A model generated the notes under the pieces. That model was given only the letters and a program-made list of their open reading frames with translations. It did no database searches and was not told the origin of the DNA. From assembly GCA_003241785.1 (NCBI GenBank), contig QFPW01000021.1:1-64000 (forward strand): 64,000 nucleotides of DNA. The letters run 5' to 3'. The stretch comes from Rhodovulum sulfidophilum. Lineage in GTDB: Bacteria; Pseudomonadota; Alphaproteobacteria; Rhodobacterales; Rhodobacteraceae. Below are positions 9,214 to 18,811 of the stretch, piece after piece. Every line of letters begins with the position of its first letter. Positions within the stretch are counted from its first letter, which is position 1. A program made the translations under genes and the position numbers.

Positions 9214-9435
9214 ATGAAGTTGCAAGAAGATTGGAAGAAAATCTTAAAGTATGCTTGGAGTATTCGATTAAATCTTCTTGCAACATTCCTTGGATTATTT
9301 GAAATTGTCTTACCTATTATAGATGAAATTATATACATCCCAAGGGGTTGGTTTCTAACTGCTGCTATTGTGGCAAACATACTGGCAAACATTGCAAGAG
9401 TTATTTCACAAAAGGAATTTAAAGATGGCAAGTAG
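9214..9435 (+). CDS. Holin
   Basis: 73 residues with two hydrophobic segments (about 20-38 and 46-62) separated by a short turn (YIPRG), with a charged N-terminus and a basic C-terminus. The W-x-x-x-LKYAWSIRLN opening matches small holins found in many Gram-negative podophages (DUF7940-like). It is the first gene of a complete lysis cassette and overlaps the endolysin start. It should control the time of lysis. Confidence 0.75.
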   Translation: MKLQEDWKKILKYAWSIRLNLLATFLGLFEIVLPIIDEIIYIPRGWFLTAAIVANILANIARVISQKEFKDGK

Positions 9436-9895
9436 ATTTAAAAAGATTACAGGTATAACTGTTGCAGGTGCTATGGCAGTTACACTCATTGGTGGCTTCG
9501 AAGGACTTCGCCTTAATTCTTATCCAGATGTAATTGGTGTATGGACTGCTTGTTATGGTACTACTAAAGGCATCAAACCGGGTATGAAATTTACCAAAGA
9601 ACAGTGTGATGCTATTTTTATAGAAGAGCTTGTACAACACGAAGAGGGTATGCGTAAGTGCCTTAAGACACCTGATGCAGTGCCTGATAAACCTTACATT
9701 GCTTATGTCAGTTTGACGTATAATATTGGTGTGGGGGGTTTTTGTAAGTCCTCTCTTCCTGCTTTGATTAATGCAGGTAAGTACCGAGAAGCTTGTGGAA
9801 GATTACTTAGCTTCAATAAGGCTGGTGGTAAGGTGGTAAAGGGACTTACTAATCGTAGGGAGCAAGAGAAGAAATTCTGCTTGTCGGGTCTATAA
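9425..9895 (+). CDS. SAR endolysin, GH24 lysozyme
   Basis: 156 residues from the ATG at 9425, which has AAAGGAA upstream inside the holin gene. An N-terminal hydrophobic, Ala/Gly-rich segment (about residues 8-23) looks like a signal-anchor-release helix. It is followed by the GH24 catalytic arrangement Glu-8x-Asp-5x-Thr: E in GGFEGLRL, D in YPDV, T in VWTACYG. The enzyme cleaves peptidoglycan glycan strands. SAR endolysins are exported by Sec, held inactive in the membrane and released when the membrane is depolarised, so the holin here may act as a pinholin. Confidence 0.9.
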   Translation: MASRFKKITGITVAGAMAVTLIGGFEGLRLNSYPDVIGVWTACYGTTKGIKPGMKFTKEQCDAIFIEELVQHEEGMRKCLKTPDAVPDKPYIAYVSLTYNIGVGGFCKSSLPALINAGKYREACGRLLSFNKAGGKVVKGLTNRREQEKKFCLSGL

Positions 9896-10233
9896 TGCCA
9901 GCACTATTACTTAAAAAAGAATTTTGGATTGTTGTCTTCTATATTGTCAGTCTCTTGTTTGCAGGATGGATTGGCTGGAAGATTTCAAACAGTAACTTCG
10001 TAGAGTACAAGCTTGAACAAGCTCAGAAGTACACCGAAGAACGAAATCGACAAATTAAAGCTAATGAGTTAGCCAAGGAAAAGGAAAAAGTCCTCCTTGA
10101 AGAACTTAATAAAAAGAAATTAGAACTTGACGCCCTAGCGAAGGAGGCAATAAGTGAAGCTGAACAAGACCCCGATGCTAATCGTACTGCTCTGCCTGAG
10201 TCTAGCGTCTTGCGTATCAACAAAGTCCGTTAG
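9895..10233 (+). CDS. Inner-membrane spanin (Rz-like)
   Basis: 112 residues with one N-terminal transmembrane helix (about 10-30, WIVVFYIVSLLFAGWIGW) and a long charged coiled coil (about 40-90). This is the Rz layout. The start shares an A with the endolysin stop (TAATG). It pairs with the outer-membrane lipoprotein encoded by the next, overlapping gene to fuse the membranes at the last step of lysis. Confidence 0.85.
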   Translation: MPALLLKKEFWIVVFYIVSLLFAGWIGWKISNSNFVEYKLEQAQKYTEERNRQIKANELAKEKEKVLLEELNKKKLELDALAKEAISEAEQDPDANRTALPESSVLRINKVR

Positions 10234-10447
10234 TACTAGGCCAATTCTGTTAGAAGCTGATAGTAAATTATTGGAAGATTGTCAACTTCCTGTTCAGTTG
10301 GGACAAGGCCCTCTTACTCAGGCTCAAGTTGAAAAGCTTTGGATTACTGATCGTGTCAGTTTGATTGGTTGTTATAATAAACATAAGGCGTTCATTGAAT
10401 ATATTAAAGAACGTGATAAACTGGTAAGAGGAAAAGATGGCTATTAA
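10154..10447 (+). CDS. Outer-membrane spanin lipoprotein (Rz1-like)
   Basis: 97 residues starting at a GTG that follows a strong AGGAGG site and lies inside the inner spanin gene in another frame. The signal sequence ends in a lipobox (LSLASC), so the mature protein should be a lipoprotein of about 78 residues. The out-of-frame overlap with Rz is the classic spanin arrangement. It is longer than lambda Rz1 (60 residues). Confidence 0.85.
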   Translation: MKLNKTPMLIVLLCLSLASCVSTKSVSTRPILLEADSKLLEDCQLPVQLGQGPLTQAQVEKLWITDRVSLIGCYNKHKAFIEYIKERDKLVRGKDGY

Positions 10448-11885
10448 CCCTTCAAATATTGCAGATTATGGTCAGCATCTAATCGAATCTGGTAGTAATG
10501 TTCTGATTAACGAACAGGCTGGTACTGAAGTTTCGGCTGCTGTAAAAAATCAAACTGGTACTGCTGCTCAGGTTGATCCTAACAACCCTAATCTTGCACT
10601 TGGTGAAACACCCACTGTAGAGGCGCAGCAGGTACAACAGCAGACTCCTACTGAAGCTCATGGTTATGATGTCACTAAGACAGAGGACAAAGTAGCTGAA
10701 AATCAGATGGAAGGTGCTCAGGGTACTGTCTCTGATAAAGCTCAAATTAAAGCTGAAGATGTACCTCAGGCTGATACCACTGGTATTGCTACTGGTGTAA
10801 ACAAAGATGGTACTGTTAATGAGTTGGGTAAAGCTCTTAATGAGTATGCCTCTCAGAATATGTCCAACGTTATTGATACCTCTACCGCTAGTGGTAAACT
10901 TCTTGCTGAACAGCTCGGTGAAGGTAACTATTTGGATAGTAAAGCTACCCTTCAGGGACAGCTAGAGCTTCTCCAAGAACAGTTTGTTGATGAAGCCACT
11001 GGTGAACCTAAAATCCCTTCTTGGGCTGCTGCTACTGCACGTAACGTAAGTAAAATTGCTGCCTTTAGTGGTATGACTGGCACTGCTGCCACTGCTGCTA
11101 TGTCTCAGGCTTTGCTTGAAGCCTCTCTTCCTATTGCCCAGCAGGATGCACAGTTCTTTCAGACACTAACTCTCAAGAACCTTGATAACAAACAGCAGTC
11201 TACTATCAATACTGCTAACGTTCTTGCAAAGTTTGAGCAGACTAACCTTGATAATCGTATGACTGCCGCTGTACAAAATGCTCAGGCATTTCTTGCAATG
11301 GATATGAAGAACCTTGATAATGAACAACAGGCTGCTGTTATCAACAATCAGGCCCGTATTCAGTCCATCCTTACAGATGCCAATGCCGAAAATGTCAAAA
11401 ATCAGTTTATGGCTGACAGTCAGAATACCATTGATCAGTTCTATGCTTCTTTGAATACTCAGATTAGTCAGTTCAATGCGTCTCAGACTTTGGATGCTAA
11501 TAAGTTCAATGCAAGTATGGAAGATAGTCGTCAGAAATTCTATTCTGAACAACAGTATAATATTGCAATAGCAAATGCTAACTGGCGTCAACAGGTACAA
11601 CTTCAGGATGATCAGCAGCTTTACGAAGCCGCCACAACTGATGCTAAAAATAGACTTGATCTTTCTGTTAACCAACTTAATCAGATTTGGGATCGTTCAG
11701 ACGCTCTACTTGATTATGCTTGGAAGTCTACTGAAAATGAAAAAGACCGTCAGGCTCAAATCGCTATGGCAACTCTTCAGAGTAATACGGCCAGCAGAAA
11801 TGCCAATACGACTGCAATTGGTAGTCTTGCTGGTTCTTTTGTAGGCTCTAATACTTTTGAGAATATGATGAGTTCAATTTTTTAA
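10437..11885 (+). CDS. Internal virion protein, helical with NLDN/QQ repeats
   Basis: 482 residues. The first ~140 are Thr/Gln/Ala-rich and probably flexible; a small hydrophobic, Ala-rich stretch (about 205-225) follows. The helical middle has a repeat of about 40 residues, seen as LKNLDNKQQSTINTANV and MKNLDNEQQAAVINNQA with a related EQTNLDNRM between them. Its position at the start of a run of long virion genes, and its composition, fit the ejection proteins (T7 gp14 type) that form the trans-envelope channel. No sequence match to T7 gp14 is claimed. Confidence 0.6.
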   Translation: MAINPSNIADYGQHLIESGSNVLINEQAGTEVSAAVKNQTGTAAQVDPNNPNLALGETPTVEAQQVQQQTPTEAHGYDVTKTEDKVAENQMEGAQGTVSDKAQIKAEDVPQADTTGIATGVNKDGTVNELGKALNEYASQNMSNVIDTSTASGKLLAEQLGEGNYLDSKATLQGQLELLQEQFVDEATGEPKIPSWAAATARNVSKIAAFSGMTGTAATAAMSQALLEASLPIAQQDAQFFQTLTLKNLDNKQQSTINTANVLAKFEQTNLDNRMTAAVQNAQAFLAMDMKNLDNEQQAAVINNQARIQSILTDANAENVKNQFMADSQNTIDQFYASLNTQISQFNASQTLDANKFNASMEDSRQKFYSEQQYNIAIANANWRQQVQLQDDQQLYEAATTDAKNRLDLSVNQLNQIWDRSDALLDYAWKSTENEKDRQAQIAMATLQSNTASRNANTTAIGSLAGSFVGSNTFENMMSSIF

Positions 11886-11895
11886 GGAGTTTTAA

Positions 11896-12123
11896 ATGGC
11901 TATTGATTTGGATGAAGCAATGCGTAGGGCCGTTAAAGCTTTCTATGAAAATTCTAATTTTGAAGAGTACGAAAAAGTTTCTGGAAAGAAGTCAAAATAC
12001 TCTGGTGGTATGTTTGATGAATACGAAAAGAAACTTCGTAAGTCTATGAAGAAACAAAAAGGTCGTGAAGAAGTTCAAATGACTTCTGGTGAGGCTGATG
12101 AAATTGAAGAGGAAATTGAGTAA
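11896..12123 (+). CDS. Small charged protein in the virion operon
   Basis: 75 residues, rich in Lys and Glu, probably helical, no cysteine or membrane segment. AAGGAG lies 8 bases before the start, and the stop overlaps the next start (TAATG). It lies between putative internal virion proteins, so it may be a minor virion protein or assembly factor. No family recognised. Confidence 0.6.
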   Translation: MAIDLDEAMRRAVKAFYENSNFEEYEKVSGKKSKYSGGMFDEYEKKLRKSMKKQKGREEVQMTSGEADEIEEEIE

Positions 12124-12665
12124 TGGCTGTTAACAGTGGACCAATCCCCGGAGAAAACTATACCTCCGATGGTAAGAATTACCCTTGGAAGCAGCCACCT
12201 CAGTTTACTGACATAGACGAAGCTCTTGATTATTTGTCTAATAAAATTACCAACTTTAAGACAGCTAATGGCATTCTCACTATGGCTGAACTTGGTATCC
12301 CTCTTTATCGTATTGCCCATATGATTTTGATGATGGGTGTTGGTGAAGGTAAATGGACTGTGGATTACATGCTTTTGCTTGTAGGTCCCTTCACTCGAAT
12401 GATCGAACTTATTTGTATCGGCTTTGGTGTAGATTACCAGCTTGGTGTCGATGACGACGAAGATGATTTTGATACTGGTACATTCTTTAAGGAAGAAGAA
12501 AAACTTCGTACACCTAATGGTAATTTTAAACTGCTTAATGAAGAACTTCCTGAAATTAAGGAAGCAGCAGAAGAGCAGCAGGATGGCGAACAGGTACAAG
12601 ACCTCCAGACCGAAGGCTTTATGCAAATGACGGGTGGCGGGGAAGAACAAAAGGAAGCTAAGTAA
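12123..12665 (+). CDS. Unknown virion-operon protein with acidic Gln-rich tail
   Basis: 180 residues. The first ~100 residues include hydrophobic helices (MAELGIPLYRIAHMILMMG and YMLLLVGPFTRMIELICIG), and the last ~80 are acidic and Gln-rich. The amphipathic/hydrophobic core within the ejection-protein gene run suggests a membrane-interacting virion component. It overlaps both neighbours closely. Family not recognised. Confidence 0.6.
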   Translation: MAVNSGPIPGENYTSDGKNYPWKQPPQFTDIDEALDYLSNKITNFKTANGILTMAELGIPLYRIAHMILMMGVGEGKWTVDYMLLLVGPFTRMIELICIGFGVDYQLGVDDDEDDFDTGTFFKEEEKLRTPNGNFKLLNEELPEIKEAAEEQQDGEQVQDLQTEGFMQMTGGGEEQKEAK

Positions 12666-14432
12666 ATGACATTTCTTTCTGGATTTGCTGAAGGTTTTAT
12701 TAGTGCTCGTGACAAAAGACTTGAACGAGAACAGAAGCAAGAAGATATGCAGTTTCAATACAAGATGGATGCTCTTGTAAAAATGCGAGAAAAGCGTGAA
12801 GCTAAGTCCGAGAAGGAAACTCAGCTTGCCTCCCAAGCTAAAGCTCTTGCACAACAGTTTGGTGATGATACTTTTGCTACCACTGCATTGCAGGAACTAA
12901 AACTTGGTGTTTCTCCTGAGACTATACAGGAACGTATTGGTAAGGGTTACTATCAGAAGAACCCGGATTGGAAGGCACCTACTCAGACACTTAAAGTTCC
13001 TAATGGTGTTCAGACCCCTCCGAAACCTACTGAAATTCAGTATGATGCCGGTATGGACTCTAGTGACCCTAAAGCTGCTGAACGTGTTAAGGCTATCAAC
13101 AAACGTATCGATGAGATTGATCCTACTCTTCGTAAGGCTACTATTGCTGATGAAGATCAACTTACTGCTGCTAATGATGGTAAGGGTGCTTATGTATTCA
13201 AGCCCAATAACGAAATTAAGATTGGTGATTTGAACGACTCCTATTGGAGACTTCATCAGGCTAAACAGTCTGGCGACCCTGTTCGTATTCGTGATGCTCA
13301 GGCTCAGGTGGAAATCAATCAGCGTGTTGAAACTGAACGTGCCCGTAATCAGGCTCGTGCAAATGGTAAGAATGTAGATACCTATTTCTCAGTTAATCCT
13401 GATGGTAGTCTTGGTGCACAGTTGCCGGGTGAAGTTCGTGAAGATGGACTCTACAATGTGTCTGATCCTATGAACCCACAGAAGGTATCTGGCCCTGTAC
13501 GTCGTATGTCTGATGATGATGTCAAACGTTACAACTCTCTTGTTGATGATTTTGGTAAGCAGAGTAAGGACTACAACACTAATGCTGAGTCTTTTGTGTC
13601 TGCACTTCATGCATCTCAACAGATGACACAAATCCTACACAATGATCCTCAGGCTGCTACTCTGGCATCTAAGGGTCTTGGCTTGATTGAAAGTCTCTCT
13701 GGTGAAGCACAAGCTGGCTACAAGGCTATTCTTGGTATTGAACAGAAGATTTCTCAGAAGTCTGCTAGTGGCAAAACTGATGGTATCGAAAAGGATATCA
13801 TGGATCATGCTAAGGCAGTTGATGAGTTCCTTAAAAATGGTGGTGTCCTTTCGGATGCTAACCAACAGAAGGCTATCAATGCTGCTAAGTATAACAGCTT
13901 GAGAATGCAGACTGCCTACCAGATTGCACAGGCTACCTCTACGGATGGTAAGGTTAGCAATCAGGACTTAGCAAATGCTCTGGAAATCATTGGTAATTCT
14001 AGTGATCCTAAGCAAATCCTTCCTGCTCTTAATGCTCAGATGCAGGGTGCATTCCTTAAGCTTCAGTCCTCTCAGGCTACACTCAACCGTAACCCTGCCG
14101 TTGATGACTTTGAGAAGCGGTATGGTGTTAAGACTGGTCTGAAAGGTAAGCGTATTGGTGAGATCATTCAGGGTACTGAACTACCTGTTGAACAGAAGCA
14201 GATGCTTATGAAGTACCTTGGTGGTATTACCCGTCAGTATGCTCAGGGACAGGCTGATACTTTCCAGAGTGTACAACAGCAGGGTTATACAGACCCAGCC
14301 GTTAAGGTTGAAGCTGGTAAACCAGATGAATTTGGTCTTGTTGTTGGACAAACATATCCCGGTAAGGGTGGCAAACAGTACCGTTACAAAGGTGGCGGTA
14401 AGAACCAAAAGAACTTTGAAGAGGTTAAGTAA
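12666..14432 (+). CDS. Putative internal virion protein (588 aa)
   Basis: 588 residues. A basic coiled coil opens the protein (about 15-55), followed by a mixed helical body (about 60-540). It ends in a small beta motif (GLVVGQTYPGKGGKQYRYKG, about 553-572) of a type seen at the C-terminus of many phage structural proteins. It is very poor in cysteine. The starts and stops abut both neighbours. Likely an internal core/ejection protein by position; no catalytic motif was seen. Confidence 0.6.
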   Translation: MTFLSGFAEGFISARDKRLEREQKQEDMQFQYKMDALVKMREKREAKSEKETQLASQAKALAQQFGDDTFATTALQELKLGVSPETIQERIGKGYYQKNPDWKAPTQTLKVPNGVQTPPKPTEIQYDAGMDSSDPKAAERVKAINKRIDEIDPTLRKATIADEDQLTAANDGKGAYVFKPNNEIKIGDLNDSYWRLHQAKQSGDPVRIRDAQAQVEINQRVETERARNQARANGKNVDTYFSVNPDGSLGAQLPGEVREDGLYNVSDPMNPQKVSGPVRRMSDDDVKRYNSLVDDFGKQSKDYNTNAESFVSALHASQQMTQILHNDPQAATLASKGLGLIESLSGEAQAGYKAILGIEQKISQKSASGKTDGIEKDIMDHAKAVDEFLKNGGVLSDANQQKAINAAKYNSLRMQTAYQIAQATSTDGKVSNQDLANALEIIGNSSDPKQILPALNAQMQGAFLKLQSSQATLNRNPAVDDFEKRYGVKTGLKGKRIGEIIQGTELPVEQKQMLMKYLGGITRQYAQGQADTFQSVQQQGYTDPAVKVEAGKPDEFGLVVGQTYPGKGGKQYRYKGGGKNQKNFEEVK

Positions 14433-17400
14433 TGGAAAAAGAGAAGAACCCTTGGGATGAAGACTACGAAGTAACGCCACAGGCGTCTTCTCCTTCCGTT
14501 GAATTTGACCCTTGGGAAGAAGCCCCTGCTCCTGAATATATGGGTAGTGATTACCGTACTGATCCAACCATTGTGGCCCCCTCTCCTGATGGGGGTCTTA
14601 TGGATGACCTTAATCGTATGCGTGAGAGTGGTGAGCTTGATGCTGTCCCAACAGAGGCAGGTCCTGACCTTGGCACCCTCCGCAGTCAGTCTGAACTTTA
14701 TGGTGGACTGAATGAAAAGGAAAAGTATGCCCCTGTTGTTGAGAGTGAAAACTCTTGGGGCAGCAAACTTGGTAATGTAAAGATTGAACTTCCTGAATGG
14801 TTGGGTGGTGATCCTAATACTCGTAGTGGTATTGAAGGTGAATACACCGTAGGTTCTGTCCTTAGTGGCATCAACCCCATGAATGATAGTTTTGGTACAT
14901 TCCAGCTTCCTGATGAGGTTCAGAACCTTAAGGATCAACGTGCCGAAGAGGCTATGAAGATTTACGAACAGACAGGTCAAGCTGATACTATTGCTGGTAT
15001 CATTCCTGTTCGTACCCAAGAAAGAATGACCAATAACCCTAACTTCGATCCTACAAAGGAACCGGGTCCAACTAATCAGCCAATGCAGTCTACTCGTTAT
15101 ATTGTAGACAAACCTACTCAGGATGTCATTGGTCGTATGTCCTATCAGGTTATGAAGAACATTGTTGGTGGTACTGCTGACCTTGCACAGGGTAAAATCT
15201 CTGAAGAAGGTACAGTTGGTAAGGCTATCCCCGGTACAGTTCCTGATCAGGTTGGTGAAAAGTTTGTAGAAGATATGACCACTTATGCCATTGGTGGAGC
15301 TGCTGCTACTGGTGCAGGTGCTAAGGCTATTGGCAAAATTGCTCAGTCAGTTGGTGGTATTATCCCCAAGACTGTAGGTCTTTTGTCCCCTGCTGCTCGT
15401 GAAGGTATCTACAAAACGTATGATGCTGTACTTAAACGAACTGGTGATGCTGTACTGGCACAGAAGGCTGCTAAGGCTTATACCTCCAACACTCTCGTAG
15501 GTCTTGGACTTAGGGGTGTTACTGTTATGGGTACTGAAGCTGCTGTAGCTCCCAATGATGCTGAGGGTATCCTTCCCCCTGACGCTTTTGTTGGTCTTGG
15601 TGCAAGCAAAGAGTGGTCTGCTGATATGGCTCAGATGGCCGATACCCCTATTGTTGGTGGTATTCTTGGTACGTTTGGTAAGATCGCAAACAGTATTAGC
15701 ACTGGCCTCATTGCACCGTCTATTGGTGGTCTTCGTAATGCTGAAGTATTTGGTATGAGTGTTGGTAAAGTCCTTAAGACTTCTGACAAGATTGCCGGTA
15801 TGAAGTTGGCCCAAGCTATTGACCCTAACCTTAAGAACCTTGCCCCTGAGGATGCTGCATTCAAGATTAAAGTTCTTGGTGATGCAATCAGTCGTAATGC
15901 TGAAATGGAACTTAAGATTGCAGGTGCTGGCGGGAAGATGAAAGTCGATACTGCTACTGCTTACAATGAAGTTGCTGAGGATTACTTCCGCATTGCTTAC
16001 GCAAACCGTAAGGATGTAATGGGTGAGGAAGCTTTCAATAAGTGGGTTCAGGAACAGGCTAGAGATACCTCTACTGTTTTGTACGAAATTCGTACTTCTT
16101 TGAACACTCATGATACAGCAGCTAAGGGTGCTACTACTATTAATGATACTTTAGATGAAGCTAAAGATGTTGTGGCGGGAGGTAATCTTGCGGAAGCTCA
16201 AGAACAAACTGGACGACTGGCTTCTGACAGTCTACTTGCAAAGCGTCTACAGGCCGACACTATGGAAAACGCTGCTAAAACTGAAGCAACAGCTGCCAAG
16301 GAAGCTGCCGAACGTGGTGTCAGCAATGATCCAGAGTTTAAGCTTTTTATGGAAGAAGCTAATGCTGAACTTGGCTCTAAGAGTGGTGTCTATGATGTTG
16401 TTCATGGCAACATGTCTGAAAAGACTTATCAGTCCCTCAAGAAATTAAAAACTGATACTGATAATGCTTACCGAGCTTTGGCCGATACTGGCGCTCAAGG
16501 TGATGCAAATAGTATACTTGAAGTCATCAAGAAATACTCTGATGTAACTCCAGGTAAGAAACCTTCTGTTGATTCAGAAGAAGCTTTGATGAGGGAGAAA
16601 CTTGGATTACCTATTGATGAAGCTGGTGAAGATGTTGTAAAAATTACTGATCCATTCCTTCGTAAGATTGCCAATGAAGTTAATGCTGATGACTCTTTTG
16701 GGAACATCTACAATAACATCCGCAATCAGGTAAACAAAGAAATCTCTCGTGCTAATGCCGCAAAGGATTCCACCCGTTTGGATGCCTTGTATGAACTTCG
16801 TGATAACATCAACAATGAACAGCTTGATTTTGTTGCCGCTCAGGGTGATGAAGGTATCAAGCGAATGGTTGCTGATGCTAAAGAGAAGTACATCAACTAT
16901 AAGTCCACCTTTGGTGAACCAGAAAATAAAGCTTTACAAAAGGCTGGGGAAGGTCGTCTTACTGGCGAGAAATTCGTTCCGGGTAAGACTGCTGAGGGTC
17001 AAGGTAAGACCAATTGGGATGTAACCTTTGGTAACAAAATCCAAGAGTTGGATGGTGTTAACGGTAAGCCACTTAGAGAGAGCCTCAAAAGGGCAGCTGC
17101 TGCTGGTGGTAACGACATCTCTGGTGATCTTGCAAACTATTATGCCACACGAGCTATTACCAACCTTGCCAATAGTGCATCTAGTGGTGCCAAGCAGGGT
17201 GTAGGTGAATTGCGTAGGAATATTAATGGTATTGTCGAAGGTCTACAGGGAGTTAATTCCCCCTTGATTGACAAGTTTAAAGCACTTGAAGTCAAGTTAC
17301 AGACATTGGAAAATACCGCAGTTGATAAGGCAGCTGCATACGAAAGTATTAAGGCAGAAGCTGATGCTATCCGTAAGGAAGCTTCTCAATCTATCCTTGC

Positions 17401-18205
17401 TAAGTTTGTGTATGGTGATGGTACCCCTCTTAAGCCTTCTGAAGTTGGTTCTCAGTTAAGGACTATGTTCCGGTCTAATACCTCTGCATCACAGATTGAT
17501 GACCTTATCAAAAGGGCTGACTCAATGGGTGAGGATGGACAGGCCATTAAGGATGCCCTTAAGGGTACTTATATGGATTATGTTCGTGAGAGAATTGGCT
17601 CTCGTAGTGCCCTTGGTATTGGTGAACCTACTGCTAATGGTAAGGTTCGTACTGGTTTCCGTATCAATGAAACCCAAGCAGACAAACTGTTTGATGAAGG
17701 TGGTAAGGATATGGCAAACATGAGGGCTATCTTTAAGGATCAACCTGAGGTTATTGACGGTCTTGAGGAAATGCAAAGGGTGTACACCTCCCTTAGTAAG
17801 AAAACACCTCATCAGGGTTCTAGTGGACTTGAGCAATTGAGTCGTAGTGAAGACCCTGCACATGCTGTTCAATCGGGTATTACCCTTTTGTTTGGTGTTC
17901 TTAACCCTGTCTCTAGTAAGGCTCGTCGTCTTACTATGGGCTATTCTGCTCAGTCTTTAGGTCAGGTTGCTGCCACTCGTAGGGCACTCCTTGATGCCAT
18001 GATGGAAGACCCTGTTAAGTTCGGGGAAATCATGAAGACAGTTAAGAAGGGTGTTGATACTTCGGAAGCACGTAAGTACTTCACAAAATATCTTGTACGT
18101 TCCTATAGTTTGGCCAACACGGATGCACTGTATGGCAAACTTCGGGAAGGTGAAGATCAAAGTAATGCATCTTATCTTAAAGATGAAATGAAGAAACTTA
18201 AGTAA
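14432..18205 (+). CDS. Large internal virion protein (1257 aa)
   Basis: The longest gene in the window. The N-terminal ~90 residues have two PWDEDYEV / PWEEAP-type acidic motifs (EFDPWEEAP at about 24-32). An Ala/Gly-rich, weakly hydrophobic stretch (about 275-440) could insert in membranes. The rest is long helical, Ala/Lys/Glu-rich sequence. Size, place at the end of the late operon and composition fit the largest ejection protein of podoviruses (T7 gp16 analogue). I see no lytic transglycosylase or polymerase motif. It ends just before a bidirectional terminator. Confidence 0.6.
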   Translation: MEKEKNPWDEDYEVTPQASSPSVEFDPWEEAPAPEYMGSDYRTDPTIVAPSPDGGLMDDLNRMRESGELDAVPTEAGPDLGTLRSQSELYGGLNEKEKYAPVVESENSWGSKLGNVKIELPEWLGGDPNTRSGIEGEYTVGSVLSGINPMNDSFGTFQLPDEVQNLKDQRAEEAMKIYEQTGQADTIAGIIPVRTQERMTNNPNFDPTKEPGPTNQPMQSTRYIVDKPTQDVIGRMSYQVMKNIVGGTADLAQGKISEEGTVGKAIPGTVPDQVGEKFVEDMTTYAIGGAAATGAGAKAIGKIAQSVGGIIPKTVGLLSPAAREGIYKTYDAVLKRTGDAVLAQKAAKAYTSNTLVGLGLRGVTVMGTEAAVAPNDAEGILPPDAFVGLGASKEWSADMAQMADTPIVGGILGTFGKIANSISTGLIAPSIGGLRNAEVFGMSVGKVLKTSDKIAGMKLAQAIDPNLKNLAPEDAAFKIKVLGDAISRNAEMELKIAGAGGKMKVDTATAYNEVAEDYFRIAYANRKDVMGEEAFNKWVQEQARDTSTVLYEIRTSLNTHDTAAKGATTINDTLDEAKDVVAGGNLAEAQEQTGRLASDSLLAKRLQADTMENAAKTEATAAKEAAERGVSNDPEFKLFMEEANAELGSKSGVYDVVHGNMSEKTYQSLKKLKTDTDNAYRALADTGAQGDANSILEVIKKYSDVTPGKKPSVDSEEALMREKLGLPIDEAGEDVVKITDPFLRKIANEVNADDSFGNIYNNIRNQVNKEISRANAAKDSTRLDALYELRDNINNEQLDFVAAQGDEGIKRMVADAKEKYINYKSTFGEPENKALQKAGEGRLTGEKFVPGKTAEGQGKTNWDVTFGNKIQELDGVNGKPLRESLKRAAAAGGNDISGDLANYYATRAITNLANSASSGAKQGVGELRRNINGIVEGLQGVNSPLIDKFKALEVKLQTLENTAVDKAAAYESIKAEADAIRKEASQSILAKFVYGDGTPLKPSEVGSQLRTMFRSNTSASQIDDLIKRADSMGEDGQAIKDALKGTYMDYVRERIGSRSALGIGEPTANGKVRTGFRINETQADKLFDEGGKDMANMRAIFKDQPEVIDGLEEMQRVYTSLSKKTPHQGSSGLEQLSRSEDPAHAVQSGITLLFGVLNPVSSKARRLTMGYSAQSLGQVAATRRALLDAMMEDPVKFGEIMKTVKKGVDTSEARKYFTKYLVRSYSLANTDALYGKLREGEDQSNASYLKDEMKKLK

Positions 18206-18208
18206 AAA

Positions 18209-18258
18209 AAAAAGCCCCCATTAGGAAATCCGAAAGGAAATCCCGATGGGGGCTTTTT
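18209..18258. terminator. Bidirectional terminator between convergent operons
   Basis: A 13-bp perfect stem (AAAAAGCCCCCAT / ATGGGGGCTTTTT) carries an A-run on one side and a T-run on the other, so it can stop transcription in both directions. It separates the rightward late operon from the leftward metabolic operon. Confidence 0.95.
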
Positions 18259-18263
18259 GCGTT

Positions 18264-18578
18264 TTAACGTTCTTTTCGCCACTCATCTAATTGATCACGG
18301 GTGGCTGTAGAATTACTGTCGATACTTTCTGGCTTATCATCAATCCAAATATCAAAATCAATACGTGGGAAATGGTGACAAAACCACCTTTTAGCAACAC
18401 CCCTACAATAAATCACATCTTTTACATAAGGAAAATGTTGGTCAATGTAATCATACCTATCATCACGAGCAGTTACAATATAAACAGTATGACCTCTTTC
18501 TACTGCATCTTCAGAAAATGCATTCCAAAAATTTGGGTCTTCTGTATAAGTATTGTCATAGTCTAGTGCGATTTTCAT
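18264..18578 (-). CDS. HAD-superfamily phosphatase/hydrolase
   Basis: 104 residues. The N-terminal DYDNTYTEDP (about 6-15) is HAD motif I (D-x-D-x-T), ITVTAR-like VYIVTARDD (about 33-41) is motif II and IDFDIWIDDKPE (about 72-83) is the acidic motif IV. A lysine for motif III is likely around 62. Compact phage HAD enzymes of this type include 5'(3')-deoxyribonucleotidases and polynucleotide phosphatases. Next to RNR, MazG and ThyX, a nucleotide-related role is likely but unproven. It overlaps the upstream gene by 4 bases. Confidence 0.75.
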   Translation of the reverse strand: MKIALDYDNTYTEDPNFWNAFSEDAVERGHTVYIVTARDDRYDYIDQHFPYVKDVIYCRGVAKRWFCHHFPRIDFDIWIDDKPESIDSNSTATRDQLDEWRKER

Positions 18579-18811
18579 CTATCACCATAATAGTGTTGGA
18601 TTGCTAGTTCAATATAATGAATGGCTTTCTCAAGGTCTTGCTTTTGACCCTTAGCTTTGTGTCTGGTAAGATACTTAATAGCATTACCTTCATACCAACC
18701 AATACCATTCTTTACAATATAGTCACCCGGTTGGATGGCCATTTCTTTATAGTGTGTACCACCTACTTGTTTGTCATGAGGATCACTCAAACTGTAATTC
18801 TCCTTGTGCAT
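18575..18811 (-). CDS. DUF3310 (SaV-like) protein
   Basis: 78 residues with the DUF3310 pattern: VGGTHYKEMAIQPGDYI, GIGWYEGNAIKYLTRH, then a helix with DLEKAIHYIELAI. This small helical domain is widespread in phages, sometimes fused to nucleotide kinases; its function is not known. A TTG at 18790 has AAGGAG upstream and is an alternative to the ATG at 18811. Confidence 0.85.
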   Translation of the reverse strand: MHKENYSLSDPHDKQVGGTHYKEMAIQPGDYIVKNGIGWYEGNAIKYLTRHKAKGQKQDLEKAIHYIELAIQHYYGDR

